From assembly GCA_029253325.1 (NCBI GenBank), contig JAQWZS010000107.1, positions 1 to 8,094 of the forward strand: a DNA stretch of 8,094 nucleotides. The letters are read 5' to 3'. Shown here in pieces: positions 1 to 7,203 of this stretch; the stretch's first letter is position 1, and every line of letters begins with the position of its first letter. Position numbers and translations under genes: made by a program. Below the pieces are notes generated by a model that made no database searches, was not told where the DNA came from, and saw only the letters and a program-made list of their open reading frames with translations. This stretch comes from Bacteroidia bacterium (GTDB lineage Bacteria > Bacteroidota > Bacteroidia > NS11-12g > UBA9320).

Positions 1-1388
1 ACATGCTCAATGCCTGCTTCCGCTGCAATTTCTACGCAATCTGGAAATGGGAAAAATGCATCCGAAGCCATCACTGATCCATTGAGGTCAATTTTAAATG
101 CGTTTGCTTTAGCTATGGCTTGTCTTAATGCATCAACTCTTGAGGTCTGACCTGTTCCACTTGACAGTAACCTACCATCCTTAACAAGTATAATAGCATT
201 TGATTTTGTGTTCTTAACTATTTTATCAGCTAATAAAAGATCGTTAATCACTAAGTTGTTTGGTTTTTTAACTGTGGGAAAAGTCAAATCTGATTCATCA
301 ACATTGTGCGAATCTCTATTTTGAACCAAAATACCATTTAAGCATGATCTAACAATATCCTGATCATACCTTTTCATACTCCACTTTAAAACAATTCGTT
401 TAGATTTTTTGGTTAATAAATCTAAAGCCTCTTGAGTGTATGAGGTAGCTATACATACCTCATAAAAAATTTCATCAATTTGTATTGCTGTTTTCAAATC
501 AACAGTTCCGTCAGTTATCAATATACCTCCAAAAGCCGAAACAGGGTCAGAGGCTAATGCATTTTTAAATGAATCAGATACTGTTTCTCTAGTTGCACAT
601 CCACAAGCATTATTATGTTTTAATATTGCGAAAGTGTATTGATTTTCTCTACTCACATCTGTTATTAAAGATACAGCAGCATCTATATCTAGCAAATTAT
701 TATATGACAGCTCTTTTCCATTGAGCTTTTTAAATAATCCATCTAAATCTCCTTCGAAATGTGCTTTTTGATGTGGATTTTCTCCATATCTTAATGGGAA
801 TCTCTGTTTATCACGGAAATAGCTTGAAATTGCTTGATCATATTTTACGGTAATCCCAAATGCTTCAGCAGCTAATTTTTTTCGGTAATCAGCTGTTGGA
901 GAACCGTTTTGACTTGAATAATGATTGGTAAAATCTTCATACTGCTCTTTACTGCTAACGATGGATGTGAATTTATAATTTTTTGCGGCAGCTCGAATGA
1001 GTGAAATACCTCCGATATCAATTTTTTCAATAATGGACGAGTGATCCGCCCCAGAGGCGACAGTATCTTCGAACGGATATAGATCTACAACAATCAAATC
1101 TATTGGCGGAATTTGATGTTGGCCCAACTCTCGATTATCATCATCATTATCTCTGCGGTAAAGGATACCCCCGAAAATAGCAGGGTGAAGTGTTTTTACT
1201 CTACCTCCAAAAACCTCTGGATAGTTGGTTTGATCTTCTACAGCTAATACTGACAAACCAAGGTCCTCTAGGTGTTTTTTCGTACCTCCAGTAGAATAAA
1301 GTGCCACTCCGTTTTTTACAAGTTCTAAAGCTAGTTTATCAATCCCTGTTTTATCAAAAACTGAAATTAACGCAGATTTTATTTTCAT
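1..1388 (-). CDS. purH: Bifunctional AICAR formyltransferase / IMP cyclohydrolase PurH (C-terminus cut off by the window edge)
   Basis: This cytoplasmic enzyme performs the last two steps of de novo purine synthesis: formylation of AICAR with 10-formyl-THF, then ring closure of FAICAR to IMP. It reads as an open frame from an ATG at 1388 through to base 1, about 462 codons. Roughly 45 C-terminal residues of the usual ~505-510 are missing because the window ends. The cyclohydrolase (MGS-like) domain occupies about residues 1-145: STGGT at 32-36, GGRVKTLHP at 61-69 with K65, DLYPF at 102-106 with Y104, and IDIGG...AAAKN with D124 and K136. These match the human active-site residues K66, Y104, D125 and K137. 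The transformylase domain follows: LRYGENPHQ at 199-207, the LSYNN...D.DAA motif, the catalytic KHNNACG at 257-263 (K257, H258) and GTGQTSRVD at 411-419. The gene lies 85 bases downstream of the outer-membrane protein gene on the same strand. That gap is long enough for its own promoter, and the two functions are unrelated. Identification is very secure. Confidence 0.97.
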   Translation of the reverse strand, partial: MKIKSALISVFDKTGIDKLALELVKNGVALYSTGGTKKHLEDLGLSVLAVEDQTNYPEVFGGRVKTLHPAIFGGILYRRDNDDDNRELGQHQIPPIDLIVVDLYPFEDTVASGADHSSIIEKIDIGGISLIRAAAKNYKFTSIVSSKEQYEDFTNHYSSQNGSPTADYRKKLAAEAFGITVKYDQAISSYFRDKQRFPLRYGENPHQKAHFEGDLDGLFKKLNGKELSYNNLLDIDAAVSLITDVSRENQYTFAILKHNNACGCATRETVSDSFKNALASDPVSAFGGILITDGTVDLKTAIQIDEIFYEVCIATSYTQEALDLLTKKSKRIVLKWSMKRYDQDIVRSCLNGILVQNRDSHNVDESDLTFPTVKKPNNLVINDLLLADKIVKNTKSNAIILVKDGRLLSSGTGQTSRVDALRQAIAKANAFKIDLNGSVMASDAFFPFPDCVEIAAEAGIEH

Positions 1389-1406
1389 TATGTATTTATT
1401 TGATCG

Positions 1407-1421
1407 CAATTATATTAATTG
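1407..1421. repeat. Short inverted repeat upstream of purH
   Basis: A perfect 6-base inverted repeat, CAATTA-TAT-TAATTG, starts 19 bases before the purH ATG. It could be an operator half-site pair or part of the promoter or leader. It is AT-only apart from its ends, so chance occurrence in AT-rich DNA is quite possible. No known regulator is assigned. Confidence 0.2.
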
Positions 1422-1460
1422 AGTTTGTAGCATTATAAAGATGGTTTTTTAAAATTCATA

Positions 1461-1491
1461 CAAATTGTAAACATTAAAAAGATTTACCAAG
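1461..1491 (-). promoter_or_regulatory. Possible purH promoter, Bacteroidota type, overlapping the end of the upstream gene
   Basis: On the minus strand, CTTG (1491-1488) is followed after 18 bases by TACAATTTG (1469-1461). This resembles the Bacteroidota primary-sigma pattern of TTTG or TTG near -33 and TAnnTTTG near -7, but the -7 element carries one extra base. It would give a leader of roughly 70 bases before purH and lets purH be transcribed independently. Weak, by-eye match. Confidence 0.2.
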
Positions 1492-4401
1492 TCCAATATG
1501 TAAAATACCATCAAGCATTTCCTTATCGTCAACCCCAATAGCATAATCAAATTGAATATTATAACCAGCAATATTGCTACTAAACCCAATACCAAAACTC
1601 ATTATTGATGGGTTTCTGTAGGCATTGACTTGAACAACCATAGAATTGGTTGAGGTATTTACTGTGTTCTTACCCAACATATTCTGAGTTGCATATATTC
1701 CGTCACCATAAAATGCTGTCCCAAAATCTGTAAATATGTGAAATCTTGTATTTGACAGCAACTGATTGCTTATTGGTTTATTATATAACATTTGGAGGAC
1801 CTTAAATTCCAATTGTGATTTAAAGACAACTGCTGTATTACCGTTCCTATGGTTCGCATTAAACCCTCTTACTCCATACAAACTCTCATATAAAATTGGA
1901 GTGTAATAATCTGAAAATGTCTGGTTCTTTAATTTACCTAATAAATCATTTGACATACCCCCTATCATTAAAAAATTTGGAGAATTCCCTTGAGATGTAA
2001 CAACTCTAAACCGAGACTTAAATCTGATTATATCGTTCAACTTGTATATGTAATTTACATTTAGCCCAACTGAAATATTCCAAGCTTGATTAGTCAAATC
2101 CAAATTTGGATTTATTAGTATACTATTTGTAAAATGAATTTTATTAAATCTTTTTGACTGCATTAATTTGCTTGATATCGATAATTGATATTTATCCTCA
2201 ATTAATCGTTCTATACTCTCCTTTGAGGTGTAAAGGGGAGAACTCCTGTCGTGTCTAACTTGAAGCCTGTTGGTTAAATTAATAGTTGGTTTAATGAATT
2301 TAAATCGATGTTGTATTTCTAATATTTCTGTATTGAACGAATTATCTGTGTTAGATTTCTGTACCACCCTTTTTCTATGCATTAAATTGAGTGACAATTT
2401 TTTGTTTGAACCAAAATTTATTTCAAATAATACATCTCTAGATTTAGGTTGTAAAACCCCAATATAATTCATACTTACTTCATTACTAGAAATTTTATTA
2501 CCAAAACTTGCCCCTAAATTCAAATGTAAATTTGATGGCATAAGAGTCTCAAAACTATTTAGCCAGACAGAAGTGTTTCCCTCAAAAGCTTTATTAATTA
2601 AGTTTAATCTGACTTTTGATAATTCATAATAACTAAGAATAGGTTTTGATGGAACCTTATTATAAGTTTTCACTATTTTGTTTTCATATACTGAAGACAC
2701 AAAATTCATCGACGGTGAAATTGGTATTTGATAATCTATATCTTCTAATGAGTCTTGATCATTAATATTTTGTTTTGGTTTTATCTCTTCATTTTTCATT
2801 GTTAAATCAATAGTTTCAAAATATGAATTTGGAATATAGTCATAAGTGTAATATTGATTAACAGGCTGTTTTGTAACACTAAAAAACTCCAATTTATCAC
2901 CCTTATCGATTACCTCAATAAATCTTGTTTTGTTGAACTTGTGGTGTTTGATATTAAATCTGAAGTTAGTCAATGACTTTACATCCTTCCTATTGATTGA
3001 AAGCATTTTACTATTGACAATACCATTTTGACCGTGATTGAAAATGATTGTTGAATCATCAGCAAATATGACTTCTCGAATAGGTTTTCTACTAGAATAG
3101 TATTTGCCCTTTTCTACTGAATCTCTAACAATTAAATTATGGCTTTTAAAAGTTGATTCTGAAATACACAATTTATCTTTGTATATATCAAAACTTGAAA
3201 TAAACGAGTTTGAGAAAAAAATAGACTCCTTTAAATCTTGATTACACTTGTAAATCACACTATTAAAAGTACTTGATTCTGACATGTATATATAAATAGA
3301 ATCCGAGACAATATGATTTGGATTGTGTATAGGAAGATCAAAACTATTTAATGATCCCGTTAAATCACTATAAACTTGTAATCCTAATTTTCTATTAACA
3401 GCTAGATGAAGCTTACCTGTGTGATAAAAAAGTGCTCCGCTATATGAAGCAAGTGGTGTCTCATCATATTTTAACTTAAAAATTTTTTTTCTAGATCCCT
3501 TAGATGCGTTATTCCTAAATACGAATATCCCTCTAAAAGTCTTTTCTAAAGTATAGTAGCTTGTATCATTTTTTACTAATATCTCGAGTATATTATCTTT
3601 AGAAACTGAAACACCATTTATTGGTGCTGGTATTCTCTGATCTATTTGATAAGCTTGTGAATAGAAAAGACCCCATTCCTTAAAAACTTGTTTTAAATTC
3701 AATTTAAACGTGTAGGATATTGCACTACCAAAATTTCGAGTCAAGCGAATCATATATAGAAGCCCATATATAGAGGACGGCCCATAATTAAGTTCTAAAT
3801 ATTTCCAAAACGATGCGGCTAGTAGGAGGCGATACCTTTCAGGTGCTAGATCAACGGTCTCAAAACCTACAGTTTCATTGAATGATCTAAGCATATTATC
3901 AGATTCATCAGACCATTGATCAGACAGATAAAAATACAACCCAGGCAATAGCCACTTAGGTTGTTTGAGAATATTAGTGTATTTAATTTTGTCTTCAACT
4001 GATCTTCCATAGATCATTTCTTCAATTAAAATTCTTGAAACTTGAAACCTAAAATTTGTCAAGACTTCGTTTGGATCGTTGTATAACTTAAGAGTAATCT
4101 TTTGCTTCAAAACATTTATTTCACCGGGATTTATCTGAGCATTTGTTGAAGTAAAATTAGGACTTCTATTTTCTTGTAAAAAAATATCTATTGATTGATT
4201 TGAATTGTAATTTATTTTTTGCTCAATTTTTTGAAACTCTAATCTTAGAAGTGAGTCCAAAACCTTTAAATTCTGGGTAGATGTTTTTTTATAATAGAAG
4301 TTAAAGTTATGATGAAATGACACATTCAACCATTCACTTGCTTGTAAGTTAATACAACCAACTAAGCAATAAAAATAAATCATCCATTTAATGAACTTCA
4401 C
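1474..4401 (-). CDS. Large outer-membrane protein: degenerate peptidase-MA-like domain, beta-propeller-like middle, Omp85/BamA-type barrel
   Basis: The exact function is unknown. Numbering is from the GTG at 4401 (975 residues). I chose this start because it gives a good signal peptide: MKFIKW, then a hydrophobic core, then a plausible signal peptidase I site after LQA at residue 21. An ATG at 4383 would lose the positively charged n-region. A TTG at 4443 would add 14 residues, but that TTG also looks like part of a -35 box. Residues ~22-255 are helical and resemble the peptidase-MA (gluzincin-like) fold, with RILIEEMIYG near 126 and QPKWLLPGLYFYLSDQWS at 147-164, but no HExxH zinc motif, so catalysis is unlikely. 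Residues ~258-535 are beta-rich, like a TolB/WD40 propeller. A charged linker (~540-575) leads to a barrel of about 385 residues with the Omp85 signature VRGF at 844-847 and a C-terminal phenylalanine, the usual barrel insertion signal. The arrangement matches long Bacteroidota proteins often loosely annotated as TolB-like. It is transcribed divergently from rocD. A lipoprotein alternative exists because LVGC at 13-16 fits a lipobox. Confidence 0.85.
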   Translation of the reverse strand: MKFIKWMIYFYCLVGCINLQASEWLNVSFHHNFNFYYKKTSTQNLKVLDSLLRLEFQKIEQKINYNSNQSIDIFLQENRSPNFTSTNAQINPGEINVLKQKITLKLYNDPNEVLTNFRFQVSRILIEEMIYGRSVEDKIKYTNILKQPKWLLPGLYFYLSDQWSDESDNMLRSFNETVGFETVDLAPERYRLLLAASFWKYLELNYGPSSIYGLLYMIRLTRNFGSAISYTFKLNLKQVFKEWGLFYSQAYQIDQRIPAPINGVSVSKDNILEILVKNDTSYYTLEKTFRGIFVFRNNASKGSRKKIFKLKYDETPLASYSGALFYHTGKLHLAVNRKLGLQVYSDLTGSLNSFDLPIHNPNHIVSDSIYIYMSESSTFNSVIYKCNQDLKESIFFSNSFISSFDIYKDKLCISESTFKSHNLIVRDSVEKGKYYSSRKPIREVIFADDSTIIFNHGQNGIVNSKMLSINRKDVKSLTNFRFNIKHHKFNKTRFIEVIDKGDKLEFFSVTKQPVNQYYTYDYIPNSYFETIDLTMKNEEIKPKQNINDQDSLEDIDYQIPISPSMNFVSSVYENKIVKTYNKVPSKPILSYYELSKVRLNLINKAFEGNTSVWLNSFETLMPSNLHLNLGASFGNKISSNEVSMNYIGVLQPKSRDVLFEINFGSNKKLSLNLMHRKRVVQKSNTDNSFNTEILEIQHRFKFIKPTINLTNRLQVRHDRSSPLYTSKESIERLIEDKYQLSISSKLMQSKRFNKIHFTNSILINPNLDLTNQAWNISVGLNVNYIYKLNDIIRFKSRFRVVTSQGNSPNFLMIGGMSNDLLGKLKNQTFSDYYTPILYESLYGVRGFNANHRNGNTAVVFKSQLEFKVLQMLYNKPISNQLLSNTRFHIFTDFGTAFYGDGIYATQNMLGKNTVNTSTNSMVVQVNAYRNPSIMSFGIGFSSNIAGYNIQFDYAIGVDDKEMLDGILHIGLGKSF

Positions 4402-4413
4402 GAGTCGGGCAAT

Positions 4414-4443
4414 ATAATACGTATTTTTATTAGAACTTGTCAA
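4414..4443 (-). promoter_or_regulatory. Candidate promoter of the outer-membrane protein gene
   Basis: Minus strand: TTGACA at 4443-4438, an 18-base spacer, then TATTAT at 4419-4414, five of six bases of a TATAAT box. This is close to a sigma70 consensus. The same segment read the Bacteroidota way has TTG followed by TATATTGC, a near miss to TAnnTTTG. If real, transcription would begin only a few bases before the GTG at 4401, or about 25 bases before the ATG at 4383. It would also rule out the TTG at 4443 as the start codon. Unverified pattern match. Confidence 0.3.
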
Positions 4444-4473
4444 CTTGATTAGAAAGAGTAATCATAATTAATA

Positions 4474-4490
4474 GTGAGAAAATCTTTCAC
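4474..4490. promoter_or_regulatory. Imperfect palindrome in the divergent region between the outer-membrane protein gene and rocD
   Basis: GTGAGAAAATCTTTCAC has GTGA...TCAC ends and one further matching pair inside each arm, with a G/T and an A/C mismatch. It lies 29 bases before the rocD ATG and 30 bases upstream of the TTGACA element, so a bound protein could affect both genes. The half-sites recall CRP/FNR-like TGTGA-N6-TCACA sites, but the spacing is longer. Candidate operator only. Confidence 0.2.
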
Positions 4491-4519
4491 ATTTATTTTA
4501 AAATGACTTGATTTGCCTT

Positions 4520-5749
4520 ATGACAAAATCCCAAGAATATTATATCAATTTAGAGGATAAGTATGGTGCTCACAACTACCACCCACTTCCCGTTGTCCTT
4601 AAGAAAGGTAAGGGAATATACGTATGGGATACTGGCGGGAAAAAATATTATGATTTTCTAAGTGCTTATAGTGCTGTAAACCAAGGTCATTGTCACCCTA
4701 AAATCATAAAAGCTCTTCAAGAACAATCACAAATACTGACACTAACTTCTCGTGCTTTTCACAATAATGTCCTAGGTGAGTACGAAAAATTCATGACAGA
4801 ATACTTTGGTTATGACAAAGTGTTACCTATGAATACAGGGGTAGAAGGTGGAGAAACTGCCATCAAATTATGTCGAAAATGGGCATATGAAGTAAAACAA
4901 GTTCCTGAAAATCAAGCCAAAATTCTATTTGCAAATGGTAATTTTTGGGGAAGAACAATTGCAGCAGTGAGCAGTAGTACTGATCCTGATAGCTATAAAG
5001 GGTTTGGTCCATACGTACCAGGATTTGAACTTATTCCTTATAATGATTTGTCAGCATTAGAAGAAGCATTAAAAGATTCAAATGTTGCTGGTTTTATGGT
5101 TGAGCCTATTCAGGGAGAGGCTGGAGTTGTTGTTCCTGATAAAGGTTACCTAAATGAAGCTGCTAGAATCTGTAAAGAGCATAACGTATTATTTATAGCG
5201 GATGAGGTTCAAACCGGTATAGCAAGAACTGGTAAACTAACCTGCTGTGAACATGAAAATATAAAACCAGATATTTTAATACTTGGGAAGGCTCTTAGTG
5301 GTGGCGTTTTCCCTGTAAGTGCTGTTTTGGCAAATGATGAGATTATGTTATGTATTAAACCAGGTGAACACGGTTCCACATTTGGTGGTAATCCTCTAGC
5401 ATGCAAAGTTGCCATGGCAGCATTACAAGTAGTAAAAGAAGAAAGACTTGCAGAAAATGCAGAAATCATGGGACAAATTTTTAGAGAAAGAATATCAGAA
5501 ATAAAATCCCCAATCATCGATATATGTCGAGGAAAAGGGCTATTAAATGCAATAGTAATAAAACCATTTCATCACAATAATCAAACAAAAACAGCTATGG
5601 ATGTCTGTCTTGATCTCAAAGAAAATGGTCTTTTAGCTAAACCTACACACGACCATATCATACGATTTGCTCCACCACTCATTATAAAAGAAAATGAGCT
5701 AAATGATGCTTGTGAAATCATAGAGAAAACAATCTTATCATACCAATAA
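4520..5749 (+). CDS. rocD: Ornithine aminotransferase (ornithine--oxo-acid transaminase)
   Basis: A PLP-dependent class-III aminotransferase that transfers the delta-amino group of ornithine to 2-oxoglutarate, giving glutamate-5-semialdehyde and glutamate. It links arginine and ornithine breakdown to proline and glutamate in the cytoplasm. The 409-residue product reads very like human OAT throughout, minus the mitochondrial leader. Residues, numbered from the ATG at 4520, line up with the human enzyme at a constant offset of 35 up to T287: Y20 (human Y55, ornithine recognition), R145 in GNFWGR (R180), E200 in QGEAG (E235), D228 in DEVQTG (D263), the Schiff-base lysine K257 in LGKALSGG (K292), and T287 in GSTFGGNP (T322). 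R382 in IIRFAPP corresponds to human R413 after a four-residue insertion. The Y20/R145/E200/R382 set separates it from acetylornithine and GABA aminotransferases. A TTG at 4508 would add four residues, but the ATG is preferred because homology begins beyond it. No Shine-Dalgarno is visible. The gene runs into miaB tail to tail. Confidence 0.97.
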   Translation: MTKSQEYYINLEDKYGAHNYHPLPVVLKKGKGIYVWDTGGKKYYDFLSAYSAVNQGHCHPKIIKALQEQSQILTLTSRAFHNNVLGEYEKFMTEYFGYDKVLPMNTGVEGGETAIKLCRKWAYEVKQVPENQAKILFANGNFWGRTIAAVSSSTDPDSYKGFGPYVPGFELIPYNDLSALEEALKDSNVAGFMVEPIQGEAGVVVPDKGYLNEAARICKEHNVLFIADEVQTGIARTGKLTCCEHENIKPDILILGKALSGGVFPVSAVLANDEIMLCIKPGEHGSTFGGNPLACKVAMAALQVVKEERLAENAEIMGQIFRERISEIKSPIIDICRGKGLLNAIVIKPFHHNNQTKTAMDVCLDLKENGLLAKPTHDHIIRFAPPLIIKENELNDACEIIEKTILSYQ

Positions 5750-5759
5750 CACTGTTATT
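5745..5759. repeat. Small inverted repeat spanning both stop codons of rocD and miaB
   Basis: AATAAC-ACT-GTTATT forms a perfect 6-base stem with a 3-base loop. It contains the TAA of rocD in one arm and the TAA of miaB in the other. It might help separate the convergent transcripts, but only one pair in the stem is GC and no T-tract follows, so it is not a convincing intrinsic terminator. Part of the symmetry follows simply from two facing TAA codons. Confidence 0.2.
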
Positions 5760-7146
5760 TAGATACACCCTTTCCGATTAGGCTTGTTGTAGTACTTTTT
5801 TCAATGAGAACATCTACAAAATCTCCCATCTGGTAATGGTCTTTTGGAAAAATCACCTTGATATTTTGCTCGTTTCTTCCCATCCATTCATTTTCATTTT
5901 TCTTGCTCTGCATTTCAATTAGAACACTATGAATTTTCCCTTCTTGAGCTTTATTGAGCTTTTTTGCTACATCATGCTGTATGCTTATAACCTCTGAAAG
6001 TCTTCTTTTCTTGATTTCTTCAGGGATATCATCTTCATACTTTCTTGCAGCTAAAGTGCCAGGTCTTTCAGAATAATAATACATATAACTAAATTCAAAT
6101 GGACATTTGACAAGCAAATCTAATGTGTCTTTGTGTTCATCCTCTGTTTCAGAACAAAAGCCAGTTATAATATCACAACTTACACTACAGCCAGGTAGAA
6201 TTTCTTTAATTCGATTATATTTCATTTCATACCACTCTCGTGAATATGTACGATTCATTTTATCTAATATTCGAGTGTTACCACTTTGAGCTGGCAGGTG
6301 AATGTGTTTAGCAATGTTATCATTCCTTTTCATGACAAATAAAACCTCATCATGAATATCCTTCGGATGAGATGTTGAAAACCGTACTCTTAAATATGGA
6401 TCAACATGGGCAACCATTTCTAAAAGCTGAGCAAAATTTATACTATTGGATTTTTCTTCGTCTGAAAGTTTATTGAAATCTTTACGTGCACCACCACCGT
6501 ACCAAAGGTATGAATCCACATTTTGCCCTAATAAAGTAACTTCTTTGTACCCCTTTTCGACCAAGTCTCTTGCTTCTGAAACAATGCTTTCTGGACTTCT
6601 GCTTCGCTCCCTACCTCGTGTGAATGGAACAACACAAAAACTACACATATTATCACAACCACGCGTAATACTTATGAAAGCCGTCACTCCATTTGTATTT
6701 AAACGGGTGGGTTGAATTTCAGCATATGTCTCTTCCAAACTCAAGATAACATTCATTGCTTTATGACCACTTTCTACTTCTTGTAAAAGTATCGGTAACT
6801 CTCGATAAGCATCCGGACCTGCAACAATATCTACTAGTTTTTCTTCCTCTAATAATTGTTTTTTCAGACGTTCTGCCATGCAACCCAATATTCCAATAGT
6901 TAGATGTTTATTGTGTTTTTTGTTGTGTCTTAAATGCTTTAAGCGATGTCTAATCTTTTGCTCTGCATTGTCTCTAATTGAACAAGTGTTTATGAAAATT
7001 ATATCAGCATCCATTTCATCGTTTGTTGTCTCTACACCCACTTTACTCATAATAGACGCTACTACCTCGCTGTCAGCAAAGTTCATTGCACATCCATAAC
7101 TCTCAATGAATAACTTACGTTTTGTTGATATTAGTTCTTTGTTCAA
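5755..7146 (-). CDS. miaB: tRNA-2-methylthio-N6-dimethylallyladenosine synthase (MiaB)
   Basis: A radical-SAM methylthiotransferase that adds a methylthio group to i6A37 of tRNAs reading UNN codons, giving ms2i6A and supporting decoding fidelity. The 463-residue protein shows all three domains. The N-terminal UPF0004 domain has the three auxiliary-cluster cysteines C19 (YGCAMN), C55 (NTCSIRDNA) and C89 (LGCMAER). The radical-SAM core has C164, C168 and C171 in RGCDNMCSFC, followed by VVPFTRGRERSR. The C-terminal TRAM domain covers about 395-460. An insertion around 213-237 (YLWYGGGARKDF onward) is typical of Bacteroidota MiaB. The start is unusual: the frame is closed by a TAG 12 bases upstream of the TTG at 7146, and the first in-frame ATG is M21 inside the cluster motif. 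TTG at 7146 is therefore the only standard start that keeps C19 and the preceding strand. The TTG overlaps the TGA of a 23-codon upstream frame (TTGA). The gene is convergent with rocD and divergent from the lipoprotein gene. Confidence 0.96.
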   Translation of the reverse strand: MNKELISTKRKLFIESYGCAMNFADSEVVASIMSKVGVETTNDEMDADIIFINTCSIRDNAEQKIRHRLKHLRHNKKHNKHLTIGILGCMAERLKKQLLEEEKLVDIVAGPDAYRELPILLQEVESGHKAMNVILSLEETYAEIQPTRLNTNGVTAFISITRGCDNMCSFCVVPFTRGRERSRSPESIVSEARDLVEKGYKEVTLLGQNVDSYLWYGGGARKDFNKLSDEEKSNSINFAQLLEMVAHVDPYLRVRFSTSHPKDIHDEVLFVMKRNDNIAKHIHLPAQSGNTRILDKMNRTYSREWYEMKYNRIKEILPGCSVSCDIITGFCSETEDEHKDTLDLLVKCPFEFSYMYYYSERPGTLAARKYEDDIPEEIKKRRLSEVISIQHDVAKKLNKAQEGKIHSVLIEMQSKKNENEWMGRNEQNIKVIFPKDHYQMGDFVDVLIEKSTTTSLIGKGVSK

Positions 7147-7153
7147 AACAGTG

Positions 7154-7161
7154 CAAAACTA
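7154..7161 (-). promoter_or_regulatory. Candidate -7 promoter element of miaB
   Basis: TAGTTTTG on the minus strand matches the Bacteroidota -7 consensus TAnnTTTG exactly. No good TTTG or TTG appears at the usual distance upstream; the nearest candidate, CTGG, is 23 bases away. It ends 7 bases before the TTG start codon, so a transcript beginning from it would have almost no leader. Confidence 0.3.
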
Positions 7162-7167
7162 TCAATT

Positions 7168-7203
7168 AGAATAGTATTCTTTATCCAGAATAGCATTTCT
7201 TTA
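7168..7203. repeat. Two-copy direct repeat in the miaB/lipoprotein divergent region
   Basis: AGAATAGTATTCTTTA (7168-7183) is repeated as AGAATAGCATTTCTTTA (7187-7203), with starts 19 bases apart. The first copy also contains a perfect inverted repeat AGAATA-G-TATTCT (7168-7180); the second copy is a degenerate version. Paired sites about two helical turns apart between divergent genes suggest binding by a dimeric regulator, but no known regulator is recognised. Confidence 0.4.

Noticed and set aside
2270..2467. A 65-codon plus-strand frame opposite the outer-membrane barrel region.
   Set aside because: The minus-strand gene is continuous here and matches a barrel; the opposite frame is explained by chance.
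4014..4028. IEEM in the N-terminal region of the outer-membrane protein as a possible metalloprotease site.
   Set aside because: The HExxH histidines are absent, so a zinc-protease activity cannot be claimed; only fold similarity is suggested.
4508..4519. A TTG start four codons upstream of the rocD ATG.
   Set aside because: The four extra residues have no counterpart in the family, and the ATG at 4520 already precedes all conserved sequence.
5209..5517. A 102-codon frame on the minus strand inside rocD.
   Set aside because: It lies wholly within the strongly supported rocD frame and its product has no recognisable motif; it is a shadow of the real gene.
6446..6715. An 89-codon plus-strand frame inside miaB, with similar ones at 6107-6289 and 6878-7099.
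   Set aside because: All are antisense to conserved MiaB motifs, lack any family resemblance and have no start signals of their own.
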